Below, one piece after another: positions 33,365 through 41,746 of a stretch of DNA of 64,000 bases; position 1 is the stretch's first letter, and each line of letters opens with the position of its first letter. A model generated the notes under the pieces. The model ran no database searches, was not told the DNA's origin, and saw only the letters and a list, made by a program, of their open reading frames with translations. This DNA comes from Akkermansia sp. Its GTDB lineage: Bacteria > Verrucomicrobiota > Verrucomicrobiia > Verrucomicrobiales > Akkermansiaceae. Position numbers and translations under genes: made by a program. Location of the stretch: NCBI GenBank assembly GCA_017398355.1, contig JAFQGD010000025.1:23662-87661 (forward strand). The letters run 5' to 3'.

Positions 33365-34996
33365 TCAAATGCTTTCTTCGGTAAACTCTACGCCGAGGAT
33401 ACTGATATCATCATCTTGCTGGGGTTTGCCGGTGAATTGCTGCATGCCGGCAAGGGCGATGTCGATAGTCTCGCGGATGTTTTGGGGGGCTCGCCGACTC
33501 AGGAACTCCATGATGCGGTTGGCTCCTATTTCCTCGCGTTCGGCATTCATTGCTTCGATGAGCCCATCCGTGTAGAGCATGAGTTTGGTGCCGGGTTCCA
33601 GTATGATTTCGCTTTCGCGATACATGGCAGATTCCAGCAGACCCAGTGCGGGTGAGCGGGGGATGGGCGGCCGAATGGCGGATCCATCCGGGCTCAGGAT
33701 AATGGGGGCCGGATGCCCGGCACCGGAGAGGGTGAGACGGCGTGTCTTGAGATCCAGATATACATAGCAGGCGGTGGAGAACATGGTAATGTTGGCCTGG
33801 CTAAAGATGCGGTAGAGCTGGCGGTTTAATGATGAAAGCAACAGGCCGGGCGTGTCTGCCAAGCTGGAGGCTTGCTCCATGAGCCCACGCAGCATGGAGG
33901 CGATGAGCGCGGCGCGTACGCCGTGTCCCATCACATCGCATATCAACATGCCGATGCCGGATTCACCCACCGGGTAGACATCATAAAAATCCCCGGCAAC
34001 GCCGCTGGATGGCATGTACACATGGTGGAATCTGGCAATGCGGCGCAGCCCCTTTTCCTCCCACACGCGGTCGGCTATGCGCTGCGGTTGCAAGGCGCGC
34101 TGCACTTCGCGAGCAAGGCTGATTTCATGCTCCAGGATACGGTTGCGCTCATCCAACTGCTGCGCCATGTTCTGGTAGCGGTGCTGGGTCTCAATCAGTT
34201 CCGTAACATCAGATGAGATACCGACAATGCCTTTGATGGAACCATCGGAAGCATACCACGGGAATTTGGAGATGCGGCTCCACGAGCGATGCCCGCCTTT
34301 CCACGTTTCCAAGTGGATGCGGTTGGTGATAGGTTTGCGGCTTTCCATGACCTCCAGCTCCTCTTGGCGTGCAACGGTGGCATCTGCAAAGAAGTTTGTA
34401 TCCTTGCTGCCGATGAGGTCGGAGGGGGTGGGAACACCCATCTTGCGGGCGGTGGCTTCATTGGCCAGCACGAAACGGGATTCCCGGTTTTTGAAGTAGA
34501 TATTATCCGGCAGGTAGTTGATGAGCGTGCGGAAGAGGTCTTTTTCTTCCATGGCGTGCAGGTCTGTCATCTTGCGACGGGTGATATCGACCCACACACC
34601 TACGAGACGCAGCGGTTTTTTTTGTTCATTGCGCTCCAACAGGCCGTTGACTCGAATCCAGCGCCAGCCGCGCGAGCGCTGGTTGAGCAGGCGCACCTCG
34701 ACTCGTAGCGGGGTGGTCATGGGCCAGTTGAGGTAGCGCTGCACTTCGGAGAGGAAGAAGGCCCGGTCATCCTCATGAATGGTCATTTCCGGCTCTGTGA
34801 AGATATTGGGCGCGTGCTCGCGGATGGGCAGCCCCATCATGCGTAGGCATTGCTCGGTGTAGTATATCTCGCCGGATTCCAAGTTCCAGCAATACACCCC
34901 TTCCTCCGCTGCGCGTAGGGCTTTGCGGACGATTTTCCAGTTGAATACACCTGGAACGGACTGGGATGCCGGATGCTGGGGCTCACCGTGGCTCAT
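33365..34996 (-). CDS. PAS-PAS-SpoIIE type protein phosphatase
   Basis: 543 residues from ATG 34996 (MSHGEPQHP). The ATG two codons earlier lies 2 bp after the -10 box, so it cannot be translated. Order: PAS 1 (about 20-130, GVYCWNLESGEIYYTEQCL and VGVWVDITRRK), PAS 2 (about 145-265, FRTLINYLPDNIYFKN and GIVGISSDVTELI), a short coiled coil with the LAREVQRALQP signature, and a PP2C-like SpoIIE domain (about 315-540: VAGDFYDV, CDVMGHGVRAAL, SGAGHPAPI, LMLYTDGLIEA and DDDISIL, giving the metal-binding Asp residues). It is a cytoplasmic, signal-sensing Ser/Thr phosphatase. Confidence 0.92.
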   Translation of the reverse strand: MSHGEPQHPASQSVPGVFNWKIVRKALRAAEEGVYCWNLESGEIYYTEQCLRMMGLPIREHAPNIFTEPEMTIHEDDRAFFLSEVQRYLNWPMTTPLRVEVRLLNQRSRGWRWIRVNGLLERNEQKKPLRLVGVWVDITRRKMTDLHAMEEKDLFRTLINYLPDNIYFKNRESRFVLANEATARKMGVPTPSDLIGSKDTNFFADATVARQEELEVMESRKPITNRIHLETWKGGHRSWSRISKFPWYASDGSIKGIVGISSDVTELIETQHRYQNMAQQLDERNRILEHEISLAREVQRALQPQRIADRVWEEKGLRRIARFHHVYMPSSGVAGDFYDVYPVGESGIGMLICDVMGHGVRAALIASMLRGLMEQASSLADTPGLLLSSLNRQLYRIFSQANITMFSTACYVYLDLKTRRLTLSGAGHPAPIILSPDGSAIRPPIPRSPALGLLESAMYRESEIILEPGTKLMLYTDGLIEAMNAEREEIGANRIMEFLSRRAPQNIRETIDIALAGMQQFTGKPQQDDDISILGVEFTEESI

Positions 34997-35004
34997 TACC
35001 ATAC

Positions 35005-35033
35005 AATCTACGCCAAAGCGAGCCGTCTTTCAA
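35005..35033 (-). promoter_or_regulatory. promoter of the SpoIIE phosphatase gene, leaderless layout
   Basis: Minus strand: TTGAAA (plus 35028-35033), 17 bp, TAGATT (plus 35005-35010), 8 bp before the ATG at 34996. Supports that start. Confidence 0.6.
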
Positions 35034-35124
35034 GCAGAATCCGCTCTAATACCGGCAAAAAATGCGAAAAAATGGGCAGGGGCGGAGCTGGACATTGTTT
35101 TTCTTTACAAGCGGAGGACTTTTT

Positions 35125-35130
35125 TATAGT
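35125..35130 (+). promoter_or_regulatory. -10 box of the transglutaminase-like gene
   Basis: TATAGT lies 9 bases before the ATG at 35140; a weaker -35 (TTTACA) lies 15 bp upstream. Another short-leader layout. Confidence 0.4.
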
Positions 35131-35139
35131 ATACGCAAC

Positions 35140-36207
35140 ATGCGCGCGCAGTTGGGTGTGATTGTTTTATTGGGTATGTTGGGAACAGCAAGCTGCACTT
35201 CTAGCCCCCAGAAGAGCCAAAGTATTGGTATGGCAGCCGGCATCTATTCGGATTATACGGCAGCTTTGAATGCGGTATTGGATGCTATGAGGCGGGGAAA
35301 GAATCCCATTACTTTGCGCGTGAAAGGGAATGGCCAGCAGGTAGCTGAGCGGTTGACACAGGACAGTGTGAAGTACGCCATGGTGACAAAGGTGAAAACG
35401 ATGGCCATAGGGGATTACATTGCACTGCACCCCAGCTATGTGGATGACACGTTGCTGCTGGCTGTACACCGGGGCGATTTGCCGGAGTCTGCGTTGTCTT
35501 CATCTCAGCGGGCGGCTTTGCACAAGGTGCAAGGTGTGGTGCGTGGTATCATGCGGCAGCACTCCGGGCAATATGAACGTGCATTGGCCCTGCATGATTA
35601 TATATTGAGAACATGCAGGTATGACACCTCGATGAAAAATTGGAACCACGCGACGGTGACGGTGGACCTCATCAATACGCACCGCTCGGTGTGTGATGGC
35701 TACACCCGCCTGTACCATATTCTTCTTTCTATTGCCGGGATTGAAAACTGCATTGTTGTGGGGTCGAGTGGTAAAGATGTGTCACACTCTTGGAATATGG
35801 CCAAACTGGAGGGTAAGTGGACGCATATTGACTGCACCTACGATGACCCGGTACCGGATGAGCCGGGCCGCACGATGCGCCATTATTTTGGAATGTCTGA
35901 CGCTATGATTGCGCGCAACCATACATGGAATCGCGCGGCGTACCCCACTGCCGACTCATCTGCCATGTATTATCCCACAACGCGAGGCTTGCGTTTTGAG
36001 ACAATGGAAGAATTCCTGCATTATTGCCGGAGCTATGCTGCAGCCGGGCACAAAAGCATTGCTGCTTATGTGCAGGAGCTGGCAAATTCCGGTGCAAATG
36101 CCAAGGCTCTCTTGGAGCAAACACAGCTGCGCCTACGCATGAATGTAGTGGAGCGTTTGCAGGTAGACACTGCCACCCCCGGGGTGTTATACTGCTACTT
36201 CCGCTGA
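35140..36207 (+). CDS. transglutaminase-like lipoprotein
   Basis: 355 residues from ATG 35140. The signal peptide MRAQLGVIVLLGMLGTASC ends in a lipobox-like TASC (Cys19). The transglutaminase-like domain (about 140-265) shows the Cys-His-Asp order: SVCDGYTRLYHILLSIAGI, SHSWNMAKLEGKW and HIDCTYDDPV. Fold members include proteases and peptidoglycan-active enzymes; the substrate here is unknown. The first about 130 residues form a separate N-terminal domain. Likely attached to the outer or inner membrane. Divergent from the phosphatase gene. Confidence 0.85.
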   Translation: MRAQLGVIVLLGMLGTASCTSSPQKSQSIGMAAGIYSDYTAALNAVLDAMRRGKNPITLRVKGNGQQVAERLTQDSVKYAMVTKVKTMAIGDYIALHPSYVDDTLLLAVHRGDLPESALSSSQRAALHKVQGVVRGIMRQHSGQYERALALHDYILRTCRYDTSMKNWNHATVTVDLINTHRSVCDGYTRLYHILLSIAGIENCIVVGSSGKDVSHSWNMAKLEGKWTHIDCTYDDPVPDEPGRTMRHYFGMSDAMIARNHTWNRAAYPTADSSAMYYPTTRGLRFETMEEFLHYCRSYAAAGHKSIAAYVQELANSGANAKALLEQTQLRLRMNVVERLQVDTATPGVLYCYFR

Positions 36208-36226
36208 TGATGTTTGCGGCTGTGTA

Positions 36227-36871
36227 TCAATCATCCAGATCGTTGAGTACAATTTCAGGGTGGGCGAAGGGGTAGTGGTAGCCGGAAAATGATGTGCCCA
36301 AGCCTCGGGGCTCCCAGTATGCCCGCATGTTGGCAGGGGGGAATATCTCGTCCTTATCCGCAATGTAGGCTTTATCCCAAGCGAGGGTTGGTGCTGGGCT
36401 ATCCTTGCTCCATGCGGCGAGGTTTTCCAGCTCTGCGATTTTTTCAAATGCATCACGGTCCGGGTAGGGTCCATCCGGCATGTAGCGGGAGGCATCTTGG
36501 TGTTCTGCTGCGGCATTGGTGCCACTGCGTGCAAGATTGCGCATTGTGCGCAGTACGACGCGCAAGCGCATGCCGTATCGGTCATCTACCGGGTATGGGG
36601 TACCGTTGAGGGCGATGGCTTTGTATAGCGGCAGCTCTTGGCATGTTTGCTCTGCAACCCAGATGCCGAATGACCATGCGAAGAGGTAGATGCGGCGGTA
36701 GTTGCCAAGCACTGCCGTGGTAAGCGGGGTAATGGCTGTGTAGTTGCAAATGGCAAGTACATCGTACCCGGCGGGGCAAATGTGGTTGATGGCATTGGGC
36801 GTGGCGGCCCAGCCCAGCATGTAGAGGATGAGATCCTGCTTGCCTTCTTTCCTGAGCCAGTATTGCTGCAT
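36227..36871 (-). CDS. bioG: BioG-like pimeloyl-ACP methyl ester esterase (DUF452)
   Basis: 214 residues from ATG 36871 (MQQYWLRKEGKQDLI). An in-frame extension overlaps the upstream gene. Alpha/beta hydrolase of the DUF452/BioG type: ILYMLGWAATPNAI, YDVLAICNY, YLFAWSFGIWVAEQ with Ser in the A-W-S-F-G elbow, IALNGTPYPVDDRYG. BioG releases pimeloyl-ACP for biotin synthesis. No other biotin gene is in the window. Last of a minus-strand array, 16 bp after the QueD-like gene. Confidence 0.72.
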   Translation of the reverse strand: MQQYWLRKEGKQDLILYMLGWAATPNAINHICPAGYDVLAICNYTAITPLTTAVLGNYRRIYLFAWSFGIWVAEQTCQELPLYKAIALNGTPYPVDDRYGMRLRVVLRTMRNLARSGTNAAAEHQDASRYMPDGPYPDRDAFEKIAELENLAAWSKDSPAPTLAWDKAYIADKDEIFPPANMRAYWEPRGLGTSFSGYHYPFAHPEIVLNDLDD

Positions 36872-36887
36872 GTGTGGGGGGCGGGCG

Positions 36888-37337
36888 TTAGGCTTGGTAT
36901 TCTGCCCAAGATGAGCTGGTTTCCCACACGCGCACGCGCTCCAGGCGCACGCAATCGCGCACAGGGTAGTTGCAAGCTCCCTTGGCTGCACGTTTGAGTG
37001 CTGCTGCGGCGTGTTGATATACGGCAAAAGCCATTGCTTCGCTGGTGGGATCCTGCTTCTCAAAGGGGATGATGCGGTCGCCGTAGATGGCGCGGAACTC
37101 TTCGTAATGCGGGTCCTGCGTATTCATGCAGAGCGCATGGTCAAATTGTTCCAAGAAATCGCCCATCATTTCCTTGATAGCTTTAAAATCCAGCACCATA
37201 TCCTGTGTATCCAAGCTTTCGGCACAGAAAACAAGCTCCACACTCCGGGTATGCCCATGCGGAAATTGGCAGTTACCGGGGTGCTTGGAGAGCAGGTGCC
37301 CACTCTCTAATTCAATGCTTTTGCATATGCGGAACAT
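36888..37337 (-). CDS. queD: 6-pyruvoyl-tetrahydropterin synthase/QueD family
   Basis: 149 residues. Zinc ligands: His in ESGHLLS and in the FPHGHTRSVEL motif (two His). The catalytic Cys is in NCQFPHGH. The LDFKAIKEMM and DHALCMN motifs and a late WETSSSWAEY match the family. Probably makes 6-carboxytetrahydropterin for queuosine/7-deazaguanine synthesis, though archaeal-type pterin functions cannot be excluded. Located 8 bp after the mutarotase gene and before bioG. Confidence 0.85.
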   Translation of the reverse strand: MFRICKSIELESGHLLSKHPGNCQFPHGHTRSVELVFCAESLDTQDMVLDFKAIKEMMGDFLEQFDHALCMNTQDPHYEEFRAIYGDRIIPFEKQDPTSEAMAFAVYQHAAAALKRAAKGACNYPVRDCVRLERVRVWETSSSWAEYQA

Positions 37338-37345
37338 GGGCTATA

Positions 37346-37765
37346 TCAGGCAATGGGGGTGACGCCTTTCTTGAGGATGATGTTGCCGTATTTGGCGGTT
37401 TCTCCGCTCACAACAACGGCATAGGCCTGCTTAGCCCGCTCATAGAAGGCGTAGCGCTCCATGCGCTCAATTTCCCCGGTGTAGCCCATGGCCTTGCGGT
37501 ATTTTTCTTCTACGGTAGGGTCGAGCGTATCGCCGGGTACGGCTTCCATCATGATGACGGGGGTGGCGTAGCTATCCAGCTCAAACAGAGGAATCATGCC
37601 GGCCAGCAGAGCATCTACACCAATGCCATCGGCGCGCACTACGGTCGTGTTGAAGGTGTGCCCGGGGAAGTGGGCATCAGAAAGCACAATTTCATCTCCA
37701 TGGCCCATTTCGGCCATGATTTTGAGCAGGGACGGAGATATAACGGGGGAAATTCCTTTCAGCAT
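37346..37765 (-). CDS. fucU: RbsD/FucU family sugar mutarotase
   Basis: 139 residues, typical of FucU. Matches: [36 protein letters not shown] (catalytic His region), and the closing [12 protein letters not shown]. It interconverts anomers of L-fucose (or ribose). A fucose-using gut lifestyle is plausible but no other fucose gene is seen. Part of the colinear minus-strand array. Confidence 0.88.
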   Translation of the reverse strand: MLKGISPVISPSLLKIMAEMGHGDEIVLSDAHFPGHTFNTTVVRADGIGVDALLAGMIPLFELDSYATPVIMMEAVPGDTLDPTVEEKYRKAMGYTGEIERMERYAFYERAKQAYAVVVSGETAKYGNIILKKGVTPIA

Positions 37766-37812
37766 AGCAAGTGTATGCTGCCACAGATTGGGGGCGTTGT
37801 CAATGCCGAACT

Positions 37813-38667
37813 TCAGTGGACCTCCTGTGAGCTGCGAGGTATAGAGGTACCGCGGATGCCACTACTACTGCGGCTGCCGAGTCTGTGCTTGGCGGATGTG
37901 GAGCGGCGATGCAGTTTGTTGCCCGGCAGGTACTTTGAAAGATAGGGCAGGAGCTTATCCATGACTAGGATGTTGCCATCTGAGGTGATGTGGACGTGAT
38001 CGCGGGTGCGAATATCCACCACCTTGCCGTTTTGGAGTCTAGCGCGTTGCATGTATCTGCCGTTGGCATCTGCCAAGATGGGGCGGGTATTGAGGAATTG
38101 GGCTCCGTTGTTTCTACAGGTCCAATCCATGATACGGATGATGCCTTGGAGTTGCTTATCAAGCGGTTGCTCGTCCATGATGGGGGGGCCCATCAAGATG
38201 AGGCGGGCATTGTGCTTGCGCACGATGCTCACGATCTCCATAAGCTTGCCGTAGTATGCTTTTTGCCAATCAATGGAAAGGGGCTCTCCCAAGCCTTTCA
38301 TACCGTGTATGTTTTGCGGGTCATTGGTGCCCACCCACATGACAACGATTTGCGGCTTGTGTGCAACCATGTTCTTTTCCAATACTTGGGGCCAGTTGTA
38401 GAAGTCCGGGCGGCTAAGCCCTGTGGATTTTTTGCCGATGGGAATCAGCGTGAGATTGGCATAACCATCCAATGCTTTCTTCATTTGGGGCCCCAAACCT
38501 TCCATGAGTGAATCCCCCGTGAGGAGTATTCGTGTGGGGTGCTGCACGGTGCCCTCGCCCTCTCTCACTAGGTTGCGTGCAATGGGTGCTGCCACCGGTG
38601 CTGATTCTGCCACGGCGGAGGAACAAAGGAGCATGAGCCCCAGCATGGATGCTTGAAGGATTTTCAT
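37813..38667 (-). CDS. secreted SGNH hydrolase, DUF459
   Basis: 284 residues from ATG 38667, chosen because it has a signal peptide (about 1-23, [15 protein letters not shown]) and a GGAA-type ribosome site; the longer frame is inside the upstream gene. SGNH motifs: [11 protein letters not shown] (block I with Ser), [12 protein letters not shown] (block III), and [12 protein letters not shown] (block V with Asp and His). The C-terminal tail is basic and Ser-rich. Probably deacetylates or transfers acyl groups on a glycan. Start overlaps the previous stop (ATGA), in a set with a second SGNH protein and an MBOAT gene. Confidence 0.85.
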   Translation of the reverse strand: MKILQASMLGLMLLCSSAVAESAPVAAPIARNLVREGEGTVQHPTRILLTGDSLMEGLGPQMKKALDGYANLTLIPIGKKSTGLSRPDFYNWPQVLEKNMVAHKPQIVVMWVGTNDPQNIHGMKGLGEPLSIDWQKAYYGKLMEIVSIVRKHNARLILMGPPIMDEQPLDKQLQGIIRIMDWTCRNNGAQFLNTRPILADANGRYMQRARLQNGKVVDIRTRDHVHITSDGNILVMDKLLPYLSKYLPGNKLHRRSTSAKHRLGSRSSSGIRGTSIPRSSQEVH

Positions 38668-40139
38668 CTTTTCTTCCTTTTCTTTTTGGTGGAGGGAACG
38701 TATTTGACGGTGACGGCCAGCGGTGCGGGGCCGGCTTTTTTCACCTCCTCTTCGGTGAGACACTGTTCAGGGTGGTTTGCGCTGAATTCTACCAAATGTT
38801 TTTCTAACACAGGCATTAACTGGTCGATGACGACGCGGTTGCCTTCCGGTGTCAGGTGTGTTTTGTCTGCCCGGCGTAAGCGCACGATTTTGCCGTCCTT
38901 TTCCTTACGGAAGGCCAAGAAGTCACCATTTTCATCGGACAGGGTGAGCTTGGTGTCGATAAAGGGGATGCCTGTGCGTGTGCAGTATTCTTCCTGCGCC
39001 TTGCTGGTTTCTGCCAGCAAGCGGCTGTAGCGCCCGCCAATGGCCGGTAAACCAACCCAGATGACCTTTGCGCCGTTATTTTGAGCAAGGTCAACAATTT
39101 CCTGCATTTTCATGGCGTAGGTGTCTCTCCATACTTGCCCGCCGGTGGGGGTAAAAGAGCCGTTGTGCTTGATGGGTTGGCCATCATTTGCGCCGATAAA
39201 GACCACAAGGATATCAGGCTTATGCTCCTCAATCGCGTCGCGCATGTGGCCGGGCCAATCAAAGAAATCCGGGCGGCAGAGGCCGGTGGAGTATTTGGCA
39301 GAAAGGATGAAACGCAGTCCCTTGCGATGGCGCATGAGGCGATGTGTGCGCGGTCCCAAATCTTCCATCAGGGAATCGCCCATCATCATAATTTTACAGC
39401 GTACAGGGGGAGCCTGTTTCACAACAGAAGTATCTACTTCTTCCTTTGCCGGTTCTGCGGGTGCGGGGGTGTCTTCTACCACCAATTGCGGTTGGCTGGG
39501 TTGCTCCGGCGCGGGGGGTGGTTCGCTCACATCTTCCACCAAGGGGGACGGGGGCGGTGTGGGTTGCTCTATGTCACCTTCTGTTCCCGGGGCGCTGGGG
39601 GTGTGTTCTGCTGTGGCTGGCGGGGGAGGCCAAGGCAGCGGCTCCGCCTTATCTGTTGTAAGGGGAGAATCATCGAATAAAGGCAGAGTGGAGGGTTCAG
39701 CCTCGTTGTATCCGACTGCCGGGAGCGGGTCTGTTTCATCATCCGACTCTTCCATTATGTCGGCAACGGGTAGGGGCTGTGCCGGAGGGGGGGGCGGCTG
39801 GGGTGTTGGTGGCGGTGGCTCCGGTGACGGTTCCTGTTCAGGCTTCGGTGCCGGTTCTTCGGCTATTTCCGGCTCTACCTCATCTGCATATTCTTCGGGT
39901 GCTTCACCACTACCCAAGGCAATCCATTTATCGAGCCAGTCGCGCTGTGCCTGATTATATTCCGTAAGCCCGGCATATTCCGCAACCACAGTTAACCAGT
40001 CGGCTGCTTTGATGGCGTAGGGAGTCCCTTCATCTTTCAGTTTGCCGGCATAGGTATCCGCATTTTGCAGCACATAGATGCCACCTACCACGAGGGTAGC
40101 GAGGCATATTTTGAAGGCTTGCGGCAGTTGCGGTTTCAT
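38664..40139 (-). CDS. SGNH/DUF459 protein with proline-rich spacer
   Basis: 491 residues. N-terminal membrane anchor (about 9-24, FKICLATLVVGGIYVL), a helical region, then a spacer of about 140 residues extremely rich in P, E and A (about 85-265). The SGNH domain spans about 290-460: MMMGDSLMEDLG, VVFIGANDGQP and DKTHLTPEGN. A Lys-rich tail (TKKKRKKR). The spacer probably spans the periplasm or cell wall. Sits 12 bp after the MBOAT gene; together they resemble the MBOAT plus SGNH pairs that O-acetylate extracellular glycans or peptidoglycan. Confidence 0.85.
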   Translation of the reverse strand: MKPQLPQAFKICLATLVVGGIYVLQNADTYAGKLKDEGTPYAIKAADWLTVVAEYAGLTEYNQAQRDWLDKWIALGSGEAPEEYADEVEPEIAEEPAPKPEQEPSPEPPPPTPQPPPPPAQPLPVADIMEESDDETDPLPAVGYNEAEPSTLPLFDDSPLTTDKAEPLPWPPPPATAEHTPSAPGTEGDIEQPTPPPSPLVEDVSEPPPAPEQPSQPQLVVEDTPAPAEPAKEEVDTSVVKQAPPVRCKIMMMGDSLMEDLGPRTHRLMRHRKGLRFILSAKYSTGLCRPDFFDWPGHMRDAIEEHKPDILVVFIGANDGQPIKHNGSFTPTGGQVWRDTYAMKMQEIVDLAQNNGAKVIWVGLPAIGGRYSRLLAETSKAQEEYCTRTGIPFIDTKLTLSDENGDFLAFRKEKDGKIVRLRRADKTHLTPEGNRVVIDQLMPVLEKHLVEFSANHPEQCLTEEEVKKAGPAPLAVTVKYVPSTKKKRKKR

Positions 40140-40151
40140 GTCAGGCTTTTA

Positions 40152-41591
40152 TCAGAAGTTGAAGTAGATGAAAGGCAGGGTACCCTCCGGCCCCATGTTC
40201 ATGATAAGCCCACACAGTAGGGCGATAACGGCGGCTTGTATCACCCAAGGTAAGCGTGCTTGAACCCCGGTGAAATGGCGGTACAGCCAGGGTCCTATCC
40301 ATTGGATGGCAAGACCGCAGATGATGGCAAGCAAGACCAGCGCCGTAAATCCATTGCCGGTACCGTCCAGCGCGAGCATGCGTTCGATAACTTGGATGGC
40401 ACTTTCCCAGCTTTCTGCGCGGAAGAATATCCACAGCAGCGCGATGAAGTGAATCGTTATCACCCAGGAAAGAACTTTGGCCGGAGTGCCTATCCAGAAG
40501 GGTACGCGGGATGTGCCCACTATCATCTTGAGCAGTTTTTTGAAACCGTGTACAACGGCTAAGCCGAGTCCGTGTAGAGCTCCCCAGATGAGGAAGGTGA
40601 GCCCGCTGCCATGCCACATGCCACCTATAAGCATGGTCATGAAAAGATTGAAGTAACGGTTGCCTTTGCGACTGCCCCCCATGGGTATGTAGAGATAATC
40701 CCGCAACCAGGTTGAAAGGGTAATGTGCCAGCGATGCCAGAATTCCTGCAAATCCAATGCCTTGTAGGGTGAGTTGAAGTTGGACGGCAGGCGGAATCCC
40801 ATGAGCCGTGCTACGCCAATGGCTAAATCTGTGTACCCGGAAAAATCGCAGAATATCTGTATGGTGTATGCGTAAACGCCCACAAGTACCGCGAGAGAAC
40901 TGTAATCTTGCGGTGTTGTAAATACGCCATCTACGATGTGTTCGGAAAGGTAGGATGCCAGCACCACTTTCTTAAACAAGCCACTCACAATGTAGGCCAT
41001 GCCTTCTGTAAAATCGGCGGCATCTGCTACGCGGCGTTGTTGCAATTGCGGGAAAAAGTCGTTTTCTCGCATGATGGGACCTGACAGAATGGTGGGGAAG
41101 AATGAGACGTAGGCCAGCACATCCATGAAACTGCGGGGGCGCAGCTCTTTATTGCGATAGTGGTCGATGCTGTAGGAGAGCCCTTGGAACGTGTAGAAGG
41201 AGAGCCCAACTGGCAGTACGATGTCTGCGAGTGCGGATGAGAAAAGACAAGAAAAATCCCAACCCACCATATCTGCCATGGATATTAGATTGAGAACCAA
41301 GAATTCATAATACTTGAAATATACAAGTATCAGAATATGAATCACGACATTACCGCTAATTAAAAGCTTGCGGCCAAGGTCCGAAAGCTTGGGCATGAGA
41401 GCTGCCGTGCCCCAGTTCAATGCTGCAATGCCCAGCAATAATGATAGGTAGACCGGCCCTGCAAAACCGTAAAATACCAGACCGGCGACTATTAAAAACC
41501 ACTTATACAGGCCACTCATGCGCCGTATGCTCCATCCCACCAATAAGACGGGTAGAAAAAAGAGAACGAAGCTAAGCGTGACGAAATTCAT
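40152..41591 (-). CDS. MBOAT family O-acyltransferase (AlgI/DltB type)
   Basis: 479 residues, about 10-12 membrane segments. The family signature around the conserved His: FMTMLIGGMWHGSGLTFLIWGALHGLGL (split here as FMTMLIGGMWHGSGLTFL, IWGALHGLGL), and LQEFWHRWHITLSTWLRDYL. These enzymes move acyl groups across the inner membrane to glycans. With two downstream SGNH proteins it forms a complete acetylation module. Has a consensus promoter 18 bp upstream of the ATG. Confidence 0.92.
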   Translation of the reverse strand: MNFVTLSFVLFFLPVLLVGWSIRRMSGLYKWFLIVAGLVFYGFAGPVYLSLLLGIAALNWGTAALMPKLSDLGRKLLISGNVVIHILILVYFKYYEFLVLNLISMADMVGWDFSCLFSSALADIVLPVGLSFYTFQGLSYSIDHYRNKELRPRSFMDVLAYVSFFPTILSGPIMRENDFFPQLQQRRVADAADFTEGMAYIVSGLFKKVVLASYLSEHIVDGVFTTPQDYSSLAVLVGVYAYTIQIFCDFSGYTDLAIGVARLMGFRLPSNFNSPYKALDLQEFWHRWHITLSTWLRDYLYIPMGGSRKGNRYFNLFMTMLIGGMWHGSGLTFLIWGALHGLGLAVVHGFKKLLKMIVGTSRVPFWIGTPAKVLSWVITIHFIALLWIFFRAESWESAIQVIERMLALDGTGNGFTALVLLAIICGLAIQWIGPWLYRHFTGVQARLPWVIQAAVIALLCGLIMNMGPEGTLPFIYFNF

Positions 41592-41609
41592 CTGTAAGTA
41601 CGGGCGCAG

Positions 41610-41638
41610 ATTATAGGGAAGCTACCCTGCATTGTCAA
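41610..41638 (-). promoter_or_regulatory. consensus promoter of the MBOAT array
   Basis: Minus strand: TTGACA (plus 41633-41638), 17 bp, TATAAT (plus 41610-41615), an exact sigma-70 consensus at both boxes. Leader of about 11 nt. Confidence 0.8.
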
Positions 41639-41685
41639 TAGAGAAATGCTGCTTTGTAATACTTCTGTATAACCCTTTGCAAAAG

Positions 41686-41718
41686 AAAACTCCCTCCGCA
41701 ATGAACGGAGAGAGTTTT
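41686..41718 (-). terminator. terminator after aroF
   Basis: AAAACTCCCTCCG and CGGAGAGAGTTTT pair with one mismatch around a 7-nt loop. T-rich sequence follows on both strands, so it can act in both directions; it lies about 30 bp beyond the aroF stop. Confidence 0.75.
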
Positions 41719-41746
41719 TTGCAAGTTGTTTAGGGAAACGAAAATG

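Noticed and set aside
39081..39954. Glycine/serine-rich plus-strand frames of 199 and 277 residues
   Set aside because: They are the antisense of the proline-rich spacer, which produces G/S-rich open frames by codon structure.
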